Shown piece after piece: positions 25,334 through 34,068 of a stretch of 64,000 nt of DNA. The notes under the pieces were generated by a model. That model was given only the letters and a program-made list of their open reading frames with translations. It searched no databases and was not told where the DNA came from. The DNA is from Falsiroseomonas sp050563545. Its GTDB lineage: Bacteria; Pseudomonadota; Alphaproteobacteria; Acetobacterales; Acetobacteraceae. The stretch is from positions 62,001 through 126,000 of the forward strand of contig NZ_JBNXUM010000014.1 in assembly GCF_050563545.1 (NCBI RefSeq), written 5' to 3'. Position 1 is the first letter of the stretch. The number at the start of each line of letters is the position of its first letter. The translations under genes and the position numbers were made by a program.

Positions 25334-25937
25334 CGCGATCGTCTCCTTCCTGGAGTACTCCGGCAATCAGTCCGGCCATCCGTGCCTCCGTCTCTGCCCG
25401 GCTGCGGCCCCGGTCACGGCGCAGCAGCTTCCAGGTGAAGACGTCGGTGGCGACCACGAGCTGGTCGAGCAGCGCCTCTCGCGCCCTGGGCGGGCGGGCG
25501 GCGAGTTCCGTGGCAAAGGCCTTCGCAACCCAGTCGCGGTGCCAGCCGCGACCCCTATCGAGCATCGTCGACAGGGGAGCGTAGCGGCCTTCCTGCGCGA
25601 GCAGGCGCAGGATCATGTCGCCGATGGCCTCGTAGTCCTGCAACACCGCGTGGACGGCCGCGCGCGGCCCGTCCCCGGGGCGCAGGGCGCGGCGCGTCAT
25701 CACCTCCTCGTTCATACGCTCGGCCCAGTCGCTCAGGAGCCCTTCCTTGCCGCCGAAGAGGCGGATGACGGTCTGGCGCGTGGTGCCGGCCGCCGCGGCG
25801 ACATCGTCGAGCGTGATGTCCTCGATCCAGCCGGTCTCGAGCGCGCCGGCGAAGGCGGCGGCGATGCGGCGGCGCGTCTCCTCGGTCGCGGCAGCGCGGG
25901 CGACCTGGCGGTAGGGGCGGGTGGCGGTCGAGGACAT
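25326..25937 (-). CDS. TetR-family transcriptional regulator
   Basis: 203 residues. N-terminal helix-turn-helix (TLDDVAAAAGTTRQTVIRLFGGKEGLLSDW) and a helical C-terminal ligand domain. It is first in a two-gene operon with the glycosyltransferase. A palindrome GTTATT-CA-AATAAC lies 15 bases upstream of the start, consistent with autorepression relieved by a small molecule, possibly the glycosyltransferase acceptor. The start has a weak ribosome-binding site. Confidence 0.9.
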   Translation of the reverse strand: MSSTATRPYRQVARAAATEETRRRIAAAFAGALETGWIEDITLDDVAAAAGTTRQTVIRLFGGKEGLLSDWAERMNEEVMTRRALRPGDGPRAAVHAVLQDYEAIGDMILRLLAQEGRYAPLSTMLDRGRGWHRDWVAKAFATELAARPPRAREALLDQLVVATDVFTWKLLRRDRGRSRAETEARMAGLIAGVLQEGDDRDG

Positions 25938-25951
25938 TCGCGTGACGCTCG

Positions 25952-25965
25952 GTTATTCAAATAAC
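25952..25965. promoter_or_regulatory. Palindromic candidate TetR operator
   Basis: GTTATT-CA-AATAAC, a perfect 6+6 inverted repeat in an AT-rich patch just upstream of the TetR gene. Binding by that regulator is inferred from position. Confidence 0.5.
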
Positions 25966-26020
25966 GGCAGGTAACGCCAAAATTGAGGGCGGCACAAGCG
26001 GAATCTTCGCCGCCGCCCGC

Positions 26021-26034
26021 TTGACCTGCATCAA
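26021..26034. promoter_or_regulatory. FNR/FixK/CRP-type box
   Basis: TTGACCTGCATCAA fits the TTGAY-N4-RTCAA consensus exactly. It lies 63 bases before the CBS-BON start. With the box centred at -41.5, the transcript would begin near 26069 and a TAGGCT hexamer falls at the -10 position, the class II activator layout. Confidence 0.65.
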
Positions 26035-26097
26035 GGTCGCACCATGCCGGAAGGTCTAGGCTGCCCTTCATCGAACGCTTCGAGGAGGGAGCACACC

Positions 26098-26796
26098 ATG
26101 ACCAGCCTGAGAGCGCGGGACCTGATGACCCCCGACGTGGTCACCGTCCCGCCCGAGACGCCGGTGCTCGCGATCGCGCGGCTGCTCGCGGATCGCGGCA
26201 TCTCAGCCGTGCCAGTGGTGAACGCCGAGGGCAAGGCCGTCGGCATCGTGACCGAGGCCGACCTGATCCGACGCCTGGCGGGCGAGGACGACGCGCGGCC
26301 CGGCTGGTTCGCGAGCCTCTTCGGCAACCAGCAGCGCGACGCCGAGCGCTACGCCCGCACCCACGGCGTGGTCGCCAGCGAGATCATGACCACCGGGCTG
26401 GTGACGGTGGACCCTGACATGCTGGCGTCCAAGGTCGCGCACCTCATGGAGGACAAGGGCATCCGCCGCGTGCTGGTCACGCAGGATGGCCGGCTGAAGG
26501 GGATCGTGTCCCGTGCCGACCTGCTGCGCGCCCTCGTCGCGCCGCCGCCCGAGCAGGGCGAGTTGTCGGACGACCGTCTCCGCCGCGCCGTGATGGCCGC
26601 CATGAAGCGGGAGCCCTGGGCCGACACCTTCTACACGCTGGTGGACGTGAAGGACGGCATCGTGGAGTTCCACGGCTTCAGCCGCAGCGCGGCCGTGCAG
26701 CGCGGACTTCGCGTGCTGGCGGAGAACGTGCCCGGCGTGAAGGGCGTGCGGGACGACACGCAACCCATGCCGGCCTATCTTTTCGCTTCCGCCTGA
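26098..26796 (+). CDS. CBS-pair plus BON domain protein
   Basis: 232 residues. Two CBS motifs (about residues 7-60 and 92-145; RDLMTPDVVTVPPETPV...VVNAEGKAVGIVTEADLI, and SEIMTTGLVTVDPDMLA...GRLKGIVSRADLL) form an adenosine-nucleotide sensing pair. A C-terminal BON domain (about 165-225; TFYTLVDVKDGIVEFHGFS) is usually membrane- or lipid-associated. ATG 26098 has a GAGGAGGGAG site. The FNR-type box suggests induction at low oxygen or by nitrogen oxides, which is known for CBS/stress proteins in related bacteria. Confidence 0.92.
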   Translation: MTSLRARDLMTPDVVTVPPETPVLAIARLLADRGISAVPVVNAEGKAVGIVTEADLIRRLAGEDDARPGWFASLFGNQQRDAERYARTHGVVASEIMTTGLVTVDPDMLASKVAHLMEDKGIRRVLVTQDGRLKGIVSRADLLRALVAPPPEQGELSDDRLRRAVMAAMKREPWADTFYTLVDVKDGIVEFHGFSRSAAVQRGLRVLAENVPGVKGVRDDTQPMPAYLFASA

Positions 26797-26839
26797 CGCC
26801 GGGGAAAGATACGCGCTCCGCGCGCCTGGCTTCCGCGCC

Positions 26840-27898
26840 TCAGACGCGCTGCGCCGGCGACGGCTGCTCCGAGCCGGGCGGGGCCGCTTCACGGCCCTGA
26901 TCGGTTTCGAGCCCCGCCGGGGCACCGATGAGCGGCGCCGTTGGCGTGCCGCTGACCTCGTTGACGGCTTCCACCACCAGCTCGGGTGCGGCCCAGTGCA
27001 GCATGTGGCCGATGCCCGGCAACAGTCGCAGCGTGCTGCCGGGGATGTCGTGGTGCAGGCGGACGGAATGGCGGCCCGGATCCACGATCCTGTCGTCGGT
27101 GCCCGCGAGGATCGCGACCTTCCGCGCGGCGAGATCACCGTAGCGGCGCTTTGCGACGCGGGCGCGCGCGACCATCGTCGCGGCGTCCTCCGCGCTCGCG
27201 CGGATCTGGCCGGGACGCAGCATCATTGCCCGGGGGATCGCGGCCTCGAAGCGCGCGGGCACCGGCAGGGGCGAGAACATCGCCTTCACCATCCCCGGCG
27301 CGATCGCCCGTCCGATAAGCGGCGCCGCGGTGTAGCGCAGCACGTCACCGATCACCGGCACCGCGGGCGGCGAGAAGATCGCGACGTCCGCGCGCGCGGT
27401 CGGATAGTGATACCCTGCGATCAGCACCAGGCCCGCCACCGCCTGCGGATGGCGCAGCGCCAGCGCGATGCCGGCGAGCGAACCCCAGGAATGCGTGACG
27501 ATCACCGCCTCCGGCACGTCGAGGCGATGCAGCGCCTCGGCGATCGCGTCCGCCTGTTCCACCGCGCCCCAGATGCGGTCGCGCGGACGATCGCTGAAGC
27601 CGAAGCCCGGCCGGTCGAAGGCCAGCACGCGGCGCGTCGGCGCGAGCTGCGGCAGCACGCGGGACGCAATCCAGTCCTCGGCCCGGACGGCGTTGCCGTG
27701 CAGCAGCACGACGGGCGTCGCGTCGCCGAAGCCGCGGTCGAGCACATGTAGCCGCGCGCCGGCACCCCGCACGAAGCGGCCGCGCGGCGGGTTCTCACGC
27801 TCGACGCGCCGCGCATCGGCGTTCGCCTGCAGCGCGAGACCACCGAGCAAAGCGGCGGAGCCCAGCGCGATGGCGAGGGCCTGTTCCTGACGATCCAT
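26840..27898 (-). CDS. Alpha/beta hydrolase with N-terminal membrane anchor
   Basis: 352 residues. A hydrophobic N-terminal segment (ALAIALGSAALLGGLALQA) anchors or exports it. The hydrolase fold has PVVLLHGNAVRAEDW, the nucleophile elbow THSWGSLAG, an acid in LAGTDDRIVDPG and the His in LPGIGHMLHW. A complete Ser-Asp-His set is present. The frame continues upstream through the MFS gene as a shadow; ATG 27898 is the sensible start. The substrate is unknown. It is co-oriented with the MFS gene 32 bases upstream. Confidence 0.9.
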   Translation of the reverse strand: MDRQEQALAIALGSAALLGGLALQANADARRVERENPPRGRFVRGAGARLHVLDRGFGDATPVVLLHGNAVRAEDWIASRVLPQLAPTRRVLAFDRPGFGFSDRPRDRIWGAVEQADAIAEALHRLDVPEAVIVTHSWGSLAGIALALRHPQAVAGLVLIAGYHYPTARADVAIFSPPAVPVIGDVLRYTAAPLIGRAIAPGMVKAMFSPLPVPARFEAAIPRAMMLRPGQIRASAEDAATMVARARVAKRRYGDLAARKVAILAGTDDRIVDPGRHSVRLHHDIPGSTLRLLPGIGHMLHWAAPELVVEAVNEVSGTPTAPLIGAPAGLETDQGREAAPPGSEQPSPAQRV

Positions 27899-27930
27899 GC
27901 GCCGCCAACGGCGCCCGGCAGGGACGGTTC

Positions 27931-29172
27931 CTATCCTTCCTTGACGGTCGCCAGGACGGCCGCGCCGAGGGCGAGGAACACCACCACCGTCGCCATGCCC
28001 AGGCGCTGGCTGTCGGTGACCGCGGTCACGGTCGCCAGCACCGCGGGCCCGACGAAGCCCGTCACGCGGCCCGATAGCGCGAACAGGCCGAACCAGGCCG
28101 AAACCTCCTCCGGCGGCGCCAGGCGCGCCATGAAGGCGCGGCTCGCGGCCTGTGCGGGTCCGAAGAACAGGCCGAGCGCCAGCGCGAGCGCCCAGAAGGC
28201 GCTCTCGCTGTCCGTCGTCACCAGCGGCGCGCCCAGCACCACCATGCAGCATAGCGCGATCAGCACCATCCGGCGCGATCCCACGCGGTCCTCCACCATC
28301 GCAAAGCCGGCGGCGCCGAGGCCGGCCGCGACGTTCATCGCGATCCCGAAGAGGAGGATCTGCTCGAACCCCATGCCGAAGACGCCGGCGGCGTAGATCG
28401 CGCCGAAGGCGAAGAGCGTGTTCAGCCCGTCGGTGTAGAAGACCCGCGCGATCATGAAACGCAGCAGCGTCGGCCGCCGCGGCAGCGATCGCACGAGGTC
28501 GCGGATGTCGGCCACGCCGCGCGCCGCGGCCTCGCCCCATGGCGGCTTGCGGCCCGGCGGATCGGGCAGCGCGACCAGTACGGGCCAGGCGAACAGCAGC
28601 AGCCAGACCGCCACCAGCGGCGCCGTGGCGCGGACATGTTCCGCCTCGGATCGGTCCAGCCCGAAGGGAGAGGGGTTGGGCTGCACCAGCGCCACAAGCG
28701 CGACGCCGAGGCAGGCCAGCCCGCCGGCATAGCCCAGCCCCCAGGCGAGCCCCGAGACCTTGCCGATGCGCTCGGCCGGCGCGACCTCGGGCAGCATGGA
28801 ATTGTAGAAGACGGTGCCGAGCTCGAAGCCGATCGTCGCGATGCCGACGCAGGACAGCGCATACAGGGCGTAGGACGGATCGGGCTTCGCGAACCAGATC
28901 AGCGCGGTGAAGGCGGCGGTGATGCCGGTGAAGGTCGCGAGCATCGCGCGCCGCCGGCCGCCGGCATCGGCCACAGCGCCCAGGATCGGCGAGGCGACCG
29001 CGATGACCAGGGCCGCGACCGCCTGCATCCAGCCCCATTGCGACTGTCCCGTCGCGGCGTCGGGGGCGATGCCTTGCGTGAAATAGGCGGCGATGACGAA
29101 GGTCGAGACGACGGTCGGGAAGGCGCTGTTGGCCCAGTCGTAGAAGGCCCAGGCCCATGCTTTGCGGGTCAT
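27931..29172 (-). CDS. MFS transporter, Atg22/UMF1-like
   Basis: 413 residues with about twelve membrane helices. The N-terminal motif KAWAWAFYDWANSAFPTVV is the hallmark of the Atg22/UMF1 branch (vacuole effluxer-like) of the major facilitator superfamily. Loop motifs DAGGRRRAM and DRVGSRRM are typical MFS cytoplasmic loops. Bacterial members are uncharacterised exporters or permeases. It precedes the alpha/beta hydrolase on the same strand and may form an operon with it. Confidence 0.9.
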   Translation of the reverse strand: MTRKAWAWAFYDWANSAFPTVVSTFVIAAYFTQGIAPDAATGQSQWGWMQAVAALVIAVASPILGAVADAGGRRRAMLATFTGITAAFTALIWFAKPDPSYALYALSCVGIATIGFELGTVFYNSMLPEVAPAERIGKVSGLAWGLGYAGGLACLGVALVALVQPNPSPFGLDRSEAEHVRATAPLVAVWLLLFAWPVLVALPDPPGRKPPWGEAAARGVADIRDLVRSLPRRPTLLRFMIARVFYTDGLNTLFAFGAIYAAGVFGMGFEQILLFGIAMNVAAGLGAAGFAMVEDRVGSRRMVLIALCCMVVLGAPLVTTDSESAFWALALALGLFFGPAQAASRAFMARLAPPEEVSAWFGLFALSGRVTGFVGPAVLATVTAVTDSQRLGMATVVVFLALGAAVLATVKEG

Positions 29173-29197
29173 GCGGTATCCGGCGCGGTGTCTCGGA

Positions 29198-29309
29198 CCC
29201 TCACCCTCCCGCGCTTCGCGCGGGCCCCTCCCTCCCCCGCAAGCGGGAGAGGGGAGACCAGCGCAACCGCTCCCTCTCCCGCTTGCGGGAGAGGGTCGGG
29301 GTGGGGGTT
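29198..29309. repeat. REP-like palindromes, copy C (paired, BIME-like)
   Basis: Three GC-rich hairpins in 112 bases: CCCGCGC/GCGCGGG (29208-29224), an imperfect one at 29231-29250, and a perfect 11-base stem CCCTCTCCCGC/GCGGGAGAGGG with a TT loop (29272-29295). The outer flanks are mutually inverted, so this looks like two head-to-head copies. The right copy shares nearly all of its ~44 bases, in reverse orientation, with the copy at 53409. It separates the glutamate dehydrogenase stop from the MFS start. Confidence 0.7.
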
Positions 29310-29313
29310 CGCG

Positions 29314-32300
29314 CTAGCCTAGCCTGCCCAGCGCCCGCGCCGCGACCCCGACGGCGACGAGATCGCCAGCCGCGGCCGCTTCCCGCGCCAACCTGGCCGC
29401 CGCGGCGTCGGGTGCCGCGCCGCCTGCCAGGCGTGCGGTGGCCAGCCGCGCCTGCAGCGCGCCGAGATCGGCCAGCGCCTCGGCCTTGGCGCGCGCGGCG
29501 AAGGCGCCGGAGGCCCGCGCGCGATCGGCAGCCTGGCGCAGCGCGTCCAACGCGAATTCCTCGCCTACCTCGCTCCAGGCGCGCTCCGCCTCGCGCGCGC
29601 CGACGCCGGCCTGCTGCGCGAGCCGCACGATCGCCGGCGCCGCGGCCAGGCCGGGGACGCAGAGCGCCGCGACATGCACCGGAATGCCGGCTTCCGCCAG
29701 CGCCGCGGCCTCGCCCGACGGCACGATCCCGGCGAGCTGCGCGGCGATTCCGGGCGCGAGCGCGTCGCGCGCCTCCGCCAGTTCGCCCGTTCCGCCCAGC
29801 AACTCCCGCGCCGCGCCTTCCTGCAATCGCCGCAGGCCTAGCAGCGCCGAAAGCCGCACGCCGGCCGGCGCCGAAGAGGCGTCGGCCTGCTGCGCCGCCT
29901 CCCCCAGGCCGAACAGCGCATCGGCTAGCCAGGCCGCGCGCGCCGTCGCCGCGCCGTCGGCGCCGAGCCGCGCCAGCGCCGCGCAGCCCAGCCGGTTCGC
30001 CACGGCATTGGCCAGGATCATGGACACCAGCTCCCGCCGCAGCCGGTGCGTCGCGATCAGCGCCCCGAAGCGCTCGCGCAGCGGCGTCGGGAAATACGAA
30101 ACCAGGCTCGGCAGCAGCGCGGGATCGTCGGGCAGTGCGCTGTCCTCGATCGCCTCCGTCAGCCAGAGCTTCGCGAAGGGCAGCAGGGCCGCGACCTCGG
30201 GCCGCGTCAGGCCTTCGCCTGCCGCGGCGCGGGCGCGGATCGCGGCCTCGTCGGGCAGGTCGGCGACCGCGCGGTCGAGGAAGCCCGCGGCTTCGAGCCG
30301 CGTCATCAGCGCGGCATGCGCGGCCAGTTCCTCCGGCGCGCGCAGCATCTCGAGGCTGACGGCGAGCGATTGCGCGGTGTTGTCGGTCAGGACGAGATGC
30401 CCGACCTCGTCGGTCATCTCCGCCAGCAGCGTGTCGCGCTGGCGGCGCGTCAGCGATCCCTCGCGCTCGGCGCCGGTCAGCAGGATCTTGATGTTGACCT
30501 CGTGATCGGAGGTGCTGACGCCCGCGCTGTTGTCGAGCGCGTCGGTGTTCAGCCGCACGCCGCCGCGCGACGCCTCTATCCGGCCGCGCTGGGTGATCGC
30601 GAGATTCGCGCCCTCGCCGATCACCTTCGCGCGGATCTCCCGCCCGTCCACGCGGATCGCGTCGTTGGCGCGGTCGCCGGCCTGGGCCTGCGTCTCCTCG
30701 CTGGATTTCACATAGGTGCCGATGCCGCCGAAATAGAGCAGGTCCACCGGCAGCTTCAGGATCGCGCGCATGATCTCGGCGGGCTCGGCGCGGTCGCTTT
30801 CGATGCCGAGCAGCGCGCGGGCCTGCTCGCTCAGCGGCAGCGACTTCGCGTTGCGCGGCAGCACCGCGCCGCCCGGCGAGAGCAGCCTGACGTCGTAGTC
30901 CGCCCAGGACGAGCGCGGCAGCCGGAACAGCCGCTCGCGTTCGGCGAATGACGCATCCGGGTCGGGATCGGGGTCGAGGAAGATGTGGCGGTGGTCGAAG
31001 GCGGCGACGAGCCGCGTCTGCCGGCTGATCAGCAGCCCGTTCCCGAAGACGTCGCCCGACATGTCGCCGACGCCCGCGCAGCGGAATGGCGCGTCCTGCA
31101 CGCCGGCGCCGCGCATCTCCTGGAAATGCCGGTCCACCATCACCCAGGCGCCGCGCGCGGTGATGCCCATGGCCTTGTGGTCGTAGCCGGCCGATCCACC
31201 GCTGGCGAAGGCATCGCCGAGCCAGAAGCCGTATTCCTCCGACAGCGCATTCGCGATGTCGGAGAATGTCGCGGTGCCCTTGTCGGCCGCCGCGACGATG
31301 TAGGGATCGTCGCCGTCGCGCGGCACCACCGACGGCGGCCGCGCGATGCCGTCGGCGGTGATGTTGTCCGTGACGTCGAGCATGCCGCGGATCAGCGTGC
31401 GGTAGCAGGCGATGCCCTCGGCCATGAAGGCCTCCCGGTCGGAGGCCGGCGGCGGATGCTTGAGGATGAAGCCGCCCTTCGCGCCGGTCGGCACGATGAC
31501 GACGTTCTTCAGCCGCTGCGCCTTCATCAGGCCCAGGATCTCGGTTCGGAAATCCTCGCGCCGGTCCGACCAGCGGATCCCGCCGCGAGCGACCGGCCCG
31601 GCGCGGAGATGCACGCCTTCCATTCGCGGGGAATGCACGAAGATCTCGCGCCAGGGCCGCGGCGCCGGCATGTCGCCGGCGAGCGCGCTGTCGATCTTCA
31701 GGGACAGGAAATCGCGGTGGCGGAAGTAGTTGGTGCGGAGCATCGCATCCAGCAGCGTCCGCAGCCGCGACAGGATGCGGTCCTCGTCGGGATTGGCGAC
31801 GCCGTCGAGCAGCCTGCGCCAGGCCGCATCGAGCGTCGTCTCGTCCCGCGACGGCGCGACGGGATCGAAACGCGCGAGGAAGAGGTCCACCAGGATGCGC
31901 GCGGCCTCAGGGTGCGACGCCAGCGCGGCCTCCACGCTTTCCTGCGCGAAGGCGAAGCCGACCTGCTTCAGCCAGCGGAACATCGCACGCAGCAGCCAGG
32001 CCTCGCGCCAGTCGAGCCCGGCGCGCAGCACCAGGCGGTTGAAGCCGTCGGCCTCGGCGCGGCCGTCCTGCAGCGCTGACAGCGCGTCCAGCAGCGGCGC
32101 GAAGCGCGCTTCCGGGCAATCGGCCGCGGCCCGCAGCGTGAAGACATGCAGCACCACGGGCGGCAGGCCGGCGGGCGCCAGGCGATGCGGCACCTCCTCG
32201 ATCGCGCGCAGATCGAGGCTGCCGAAAAGCGGCAGTGCATCGGCCAGCGGCAGCGGGCCACCGGGATTGGCCAGGCGCAGCATCAGCGTGCGGGCATCGG

Positions 32301-33957
32301 CGCCGGGCGGGCGCGACAGCGCGGCAGCGGGACGCCCGCCTTCCGCCGCGCGGCGCGCGAGCAGCAGGTCGGCGACGCCCTGCGCGGCCGTCTCGCTCTC
32401 GCGATAGGCAGGGGGAAAGGCTTCGCGCCAGGTCGCGAGGATCGGCGCGGCGCCCACCTCGCCCATCTCCGCCGTCAGCGCCTCCTCCAGCCGCTCGCGG
32501 AAGCTGCGTGCGGCCTGGGCGATGGCGGCCTCCAGCGCGGCGTCCTCCACCGCGGGCACCGCGCCTGGCGTGGTGCCGATGACGTAGTGCACGCGCGCCA
32601 GCGGCGCATCGCCGAGCACGGTGTAGAAGGCCGACAGCCGCCCGCCGAAGGCCTGCGCGATCAGGCCGCCGATGCGTTCCCGCATCGCGGTGTCGAAGGC
32701 GTCGCGCGGCAGCCAGGCGATGGCGGAGACGAAGCGCTCGAAGGGATCGCGGCGCAGCACCAGCGCGGCGCGCGGGCGGATGGAGAGATCGAGCGCGACG
32801 CGGCAGCCCCTCAGCACCTCCTCCTCCGGCGCCTGGAACAGCTCGTCGCGCGGCCAGGTGTCGAGGATGTTGCGCAGTGCGCGGCCGTCATGGCTTTCGG
32901 GGTCCATCCCCGCCCGCGTCAGGATGCGCAGCACCTTCTCCCGCAGCAGCGGGATGGAGCGGGGATTGCGGTTGTAGGCACCGGCGGCGAAGAGGCCGAG
33001 GAACAGCCGCCCGCCGGCGACGCGCCCTGCGCCATCCGTGATGCGCGTGATCACGACATCGGCGTGCTGCGGCCGGTGAACGTTGGATCGCATGTTCGCC
33101 TTGGCGACGTTCACGGGCTCGAGCCGGGTCAGCGTCGCGCGCACCGCGGGCGGCAGGGCGGGAAGCCCGCGGAGGGCGTCGAAAACCGGCAGCGCGGCGT
33201 CGCGCAGCACGCCGAGGTTCTCCTCCTCCTCGACATGCGCGTAGCCCTCGGCGTCGAGCCGAAGGCGGCGATGGCCTAGCAGGACGAAGTTGTCGCCGGC
33301 CATCCAGCGCAGGAATTCGGCGGGCTCGCCGCCGCCGACCTCCTCCTCGGCCTGCTTCAACCGCGCGACCATGGCGGGGAAGTCGCCGACGGCAAGGCGC
33401 ACGTCGCGCATCGCCTGGCCCAGCGCGGCCTCCAGCGCCACCAGGTCGTCGGGCTCCGGCGCCGGGCCGCCGGCGCCGAGCGCCATGACGGCGCCAGGGG
33501 CCAGCGCGATGCGCATCATGCTCTCCCGCGGGCCCTCGCCGAGCGTCGCGAGCCTGCCCTCGCCGTCGCGCGTGACCGGCATGACGGGATGGAGGAGCTG
33601 GCGCACCGTCCGCCCACGCCGGGCGAGCGCAGCCAGCGCGCTGTCCACCAGGAAGGGCATGTCGTCGGTGACGAGCTCCACCACCGGAGCGGCGCCGCGC
33701 CCGGGGCCGGGGGGCAGGACGCGCAGCTTCGTCTCGCGCGGGCGGCGGGTGGCGGCGAAGGCGAAGAGGCTGGCGGCGGCCTCGGCGAGGCTCTCGGGCG
33801 GGGTGGCCGCCAGCTCCTCGGTCGGCACGGCGGCGAAGAGGCGGCGCAGCAGGTCGCGCGCGGCATCGGGCAGGGCAGGGGCGGCGCGGGCCAGGGCGGC
33901 CTCGGCGGCGGCGAGCACGCCCGGGCGGACCCCGTCGGGGGCTGGTGCGTCGGTCAT
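29314..33957 (-). CDS. NAD-specific glutamate dehydrogenase, large (GDH180-like) type
   Basis: 1547 residues, the size of the large bacterial NAD-GDH family. It deaminates glutamate to 2-oxoglutarate with NAD+. The N-terminal regulatory part includes an ACT-like region (VELVTDDMPFLVDSALAALA). The catalytic core has RGGIRWSDRREDFRTEILG, VPTGAKGGFILK (substrate Lys) and GVGDMSGDVFGNGLL. ATG 33957 has a GAGGGA site; the frame stays open upstream to 34818 only as a shadow of the opposite gene. It is divergent from the first JmjC oxygenase gene. Confidence 0.95.
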   Translation of the reverse strand: MTDAPAPDGVRPGVLAAAEAALARAAPALPDAARDLLRRLFAAVPTEELAATPPESLAEAAASLFAFAATRRPRETKLRVLPPGPGRGAAPVVELVTDDMPFLVDSALAALARRGRTVRQLLHPVMPVTRDGEGRLATLGEGPRESMMRIALAPGAVMALGAGGPAPEPDDLVALEAALGQAMRDVRLAVGDFPAMVARLKQAEEEVGGGEPAEFLRWMAGDNFVLLGHRRLRLDAEGYAHVEEEENLGVLRDAALPVFDALRGLPALPPAVRATLTRLEPVNVAKANMRSNVHRPQHADVVITRITDGAGRVAGGRLFLGLFAAGAYNRNPRSIPLLREKVLRILTRAGMDPESHDGRALRNILDTWPRDELFQAPEEEVLRGCRVALDLSIRPRAALVLRRDPFERFVSAIAWLPRDAFDTAMRERIGGLIAQAFGGRLSAFYTVLGDAPLARVHYVIGTTPGAVPAVEDAALEAAIAQAARSFRERLEEALTAEMGEVGAAPILATWREAFPPAYRESETAAQGVADLLLARRAAEGGRPAAALSRPPGADARTLMLRLANPGGPLPLADALPLFGSLDLRAIEEVPHRLAPAGLPPVVLHVFTLRAAADCPEARFAPLLDALSALQDGRAEADGFNRLVLRAGLDWREAWLLRAMFRWLKQVGFAFAQESVEAALASHPEAARILVDLFLARFDPVAPSRDETTLDAAWRRLLDGVANPDEDRILSRLRTLLDAMLRTNYFRHRDFLSLKIDSALAGDMPAPRPWREIFVHSPRMEGVHLRAGPVARGGIRWSDRREDFRTEILGLMKAQRLKNVVIVPTGAKGGFILKHPPPASDREAFMAEGIACYRTLIRGMLDVTDNITADGIARPPSVVPRDGDDPYIVAAADKGTATFSDIANALSEEYGFWLGDAFASGGSAGYDHKAMGITARGAWVMVDRHFQEMRGAGVQDAPFRCAGVGDMSGDVFGNGLLISRQTRLVAAFDHRHIFLDPDPDPDASFAERERLFRLPRSSWADYDVRLLSPGGAVLPRNAKSLPLSEQARALLGIESDRAEPAEIMRAILKLPVDLLYFGGIGTYVKSSEETQAQAGDRANDAIRVDGREIRAKVIGEGANLAITQRGRIEASRGGVRLNTDALDNSAGVSTSDHEVNIKILLTGAEREGSLTRRQRDTLLAEMTDEVGHLVLTDNTAQSLAVSLEMLRAPEELAAHAALMTRLEAAGFLDRAVADLPDEAAIRARAAAGEGLTRPEVAALLPFAKLWLTEAIEDSALPDDPALLPSLVSYFPTPLRERFGALIATHRLRRELVSMILANAVANRLGCAALARLGADGAATARAAWLADALFGLGEAAQQADASSAPAGVRLSALLGLRRLQEGAARELLGGTGELAEARDALAPGIAAQLAGIVPSGEAAALAEAGIPVHVAALCVPGLAAAPAIVRLAQQAGVGAREAERAWSEVGEEFALDALRQAADRARASGAFAARAKAEALADLGALQARLATARLAGGAAPDAAAARLAREAAAAGDLVAVGVAARALGRLG

Positions 33958-34044
33958 CGGCGTTTCCCTCGGGGCGGCGCCCTCGGGCGCCAGCCTGCCT
34001 CCCGGGATGGCGCTTCGTCCAGGACGACGGCGTGTCGCAGGGTT

Positions 34045-34067
34045 CAACGCAGTGCTATCCTGCGTTG
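34045..34067. promoter_or_regulatory. Inverted repeat abutting the first JmjC gene start
   Basis: Perfect 8-base arms CAACGCAG and CTGCGTTG with a 7-base spacer, ending one base before ATG 34069. A TATCCT hexamer (34056-34061) lies 7 bases before the ATG and there is no Shine-Dalgarno site, so a leaderless transcript with an operator over the -10 is possible. Confidence 0.5.
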
Positions 34068-34068
34068 C

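Noticed and set aside
29157..30359. 400-residue plus-strand frame opposite the glutamate dehydrogenase
   Set aside because: Almost pure Arg/Pro/Ala composition and no start signal; a shadow of the dehydrogenase frame.
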